Of a stretch of 64,000 bases of DNA, positions 62,868 through 64,000 are shown piece after piece (within the stretch, counting starts at the first letter, position 1; every line of letters starts with the position of its first letter). Source of the stretch: Candidatus Electrothrix communis (lineage in GTDB: Bacteria; Desulfobacterota; Desulfobulbia; Desulfobulbales; Desulfobulbaceae); the NCBI GenBank assembly GCA_030644725.1, contig CP130629.1, positions 2,086,795 through 2,150,794 of the forward strand, read 5' to 3'. The notes beneath the pieces were generated by a model. That model had not been told where the DNA came from, ran no database searches, and saw nothing but the letters and a program-made list of their open reading frames with translations. Position numbers and translations under genes: made by a program.

Positions 62868-64000
62868 TCAGGAACTGATAATTTCTCCGAAAACCGTCTC
62901 ACCCCGTACTTCTTTAAGCTGAACCGATACCACGGTTCCTGCCGAACTTCCCACTAAGCGTGCATCCCCTTTGCAACGAACAGGAATATAGTTCCCTGAA
63001 AAGCCTTTGAACAGCCCTGCCTGTTCATCACCCCCCTCAAGCAACACCCTCTGTTCTGTCCCGCAATGCTGCTGATAAAAAGTCACTTTCTTTTGCACAT
63101 CAAGCTCTCGTAAACGAGCAACCCGTGCATCCTTAACCGGACCGGGTACCTGATCGGCAAATTTCGCCGCAGCAGTGCCGGGACGAAGGGAATAAGGAAA
63201 AATGTGGAGATAGGTAATTGGCAATTGCGCAAGAAAAGAAAAACTGTTTTCTGCAGCCTGCTCATCCTCACCGGGAAAACCGGCCAAAATATCACAACCG
63301 ATTGCTGCATGGGGCAAGACCGTGCGCACTCGCTCAACCACCTCGGCAAAGGTCTCGGTTGTGTACTTACGCTGCATTCGCGTCAACACCCCGTCATCCC
63401 CGCTCTGAAGAGGAATATGGAGATGCGGCATGAAATTGGCAAACCCTGTCATGAGTTCCAACAAACGTTCATTGACCTCGGCAGGCTCCACCGAACTGAG
63501 GCGAATCCGTATTGCCGGAAAACGACGGCACAGGGTTTCCAGCAAAGAATAGATATCCTCACCCTCGGTCAGATCCAGGCCATACTTTCCCACATTGATA
63601 CCGGTGACCACCAGTTCCCGATATCCTTCCTCAATAAAAACATCAACCTGCGCCAGGACATCTGCCAGCGGGAGACTTCGGCATCGCCCTCTGGTGTAGG
63701 GGACAATGCAGTATGAACAAAAATTATTACAACCGTCCTGGATACGAAGATAGGCCCTGGTTCTACCGCTGAATCGCCGCACCGGCAGGGGACAGATCTC
63801 CTTGACCAATCCGACATCCGTGACCGACGACGAGACGGCTTGCCCCTCTGCCAGGGCTGTACTGACCACCAGATGTTTATCTCCGTTGCCGAGTACAATG
63901 AGTGAGCTATCCGGAATGAGTTCCGGCAACTCGTCTCCCGTAAGTTGAGCATAGCAACCGGTGACCAACAATCGGGCTTCCGGATTGATCCGGCTGAGCT
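62868..64000 (-). CDS. mtaB: tRNA t6A37 methylthiotransferase MtaB, 5' end outside window
   Basis: Partial, with 377 codons visible. It adds methylthio to t6A37 in tRNA using two [4Fe-4S] clusters. The frame is open to the window edge and reads LSRINPEARLLVTGCYAQ there, so the true start is outside. The radical-SAM motif is CNNFCSYC with YLRIQDGCNNFCSYC and RGRCRS; HLHIPLQSGDDGVLTRM is typical, and the C-terminal TRAM-like part ends GETVFGEII. MtaB was preferred over MiaB from the VRRFSGRTRAYLRIQ segment. Confidence 0.92.
   Translation of the reverse strand, partial: LSRINPEARLLVTGCYAQLTGDELPELIPDSSLIVLGNGDKHLVVSTALAEGQAVSSSVTDVGLVKEICPLPVRRFSGRTRAYLRIQDGCNNFCSYCIVPYTRGRCRSLPLADVLAQVDVFIEEGYRELVVTGINVGKYGLDLTEGEDIYSLLETLCRRFPAIRIRLSSVEPAEVNERLLELMTGFANFMPHLHIPLQSGDDGVLTRMQRKYTTETFAEVVERVRTVLPHAAIGCDILAGFPGEDEQAAENSFSFLAQLPITYLHIFPYSLRPGTAAAKFADQVPGPVKDARVARLRELDVQKKVTFYQQHCGTEQRVLLEGGDEQAGLFKGFSGNYIPVRCKGDARLVGSSAGTVVSVQLKEVRGETVFGEIISS

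Overview
The window looks like chromosome from a diazotrophic member of the Desulfobulbales (Desulfobacterota), the group that includes cable bacteria. This is inferred from gene families and nif layout: nifI1 and nifI2 lie between nifH and nifD, NifD is the long 'anaerobe' type, NifK is short, and nif-linked Nif11 and thioredoxin-like [2Fe-2S] ferredoxin genes are present. There are also many hybrid histidine kinases and REP-like GTAG palindromes. I cannot fix the genus from sequence alone. No rRNA, complete tRNA, CRISPR array or intact transposase was seen.

Layout. Positions 1-1.6 kb hold a clipped Lys/Cys-rich peptide gene, an FKBP-type isomerase and a small lipoprotein. Positions 1.6-26 kb are a nitrogen-fixation region. 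On the minus strand lie amtB-glnK, nifE-nifN-nifB and nifV. On the plus strand lie nifH-nifI1-nifI2-nifD-nifK and a second nif operon: a NifB-like protein without radical-SAM cysteines, a [2Fe-2S] ferredoxin, a GNAT acetyltransferase, a HEPN-like protein, a conserved unknown and Nif11. Between nifV and nifH sits an AT-rich accessory island (about 11.0-14.2 kb) bounded by imperfect 28-base direct repeats. It carries a decayed HigB/HigA-type toxin-antitoxin pair, a protein with a HEPN-type R-x4-H motif, and a Shedu (SduA, DUF4263) anti-phage nuclease. After Nif11 come three single genes (unknown, PilP-like, Ig-like secreted protein), each followed by nearly the same terminator plus a promoter-like segment, with a MITE-like element among them. 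A second glnK-amtB pair follows, with a truncated amtB copy between the two genes.

Positions 28.6-32.4 kb are housekeeping (adk, purC, asnB). Positions 32.6-47.2 kb are a block of signalling genes: five hybrid histidine kinases and one double-GAF protein. Three of the kinases share the same short helical C-terminal domain and look like tandem paralogues. Positions 47.2-64 kb hold a zinc-ribbon protein, a nucleoside deaminase, an AmpG-type permease, an AIM24-family protein, a CydA-like quinol oxidase subunit fused to cytochrome c, prpE, prmA, a ferredoxin-NADP reductase-like flavoprotein, a six-MCE-domain lipid-transport protein, a PEP synthase/rifampin phosphotransferase-like protein, and mtaB running off the end.

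How it works together. Sigma-54 (-24/-12) promoters are readable upstream of amtB1, nifE, nifH, the nifB-like gene and glnK2. TGT-N10-ACA NifA-type sites lie about 100 bases upstream of the nifE and nifH promoters. Two P-II/Amt pairs would sense and import ammonium. NifI1/NifI2 would switch nitrogenase activity according to 2-oxoglutarate. NifE/N/B/V build the cofactor, and the nifB-like operon probably supports or protects assembly. The most novel item is the NifB-like pseudoenzyme with its own sigma-54 promoter.
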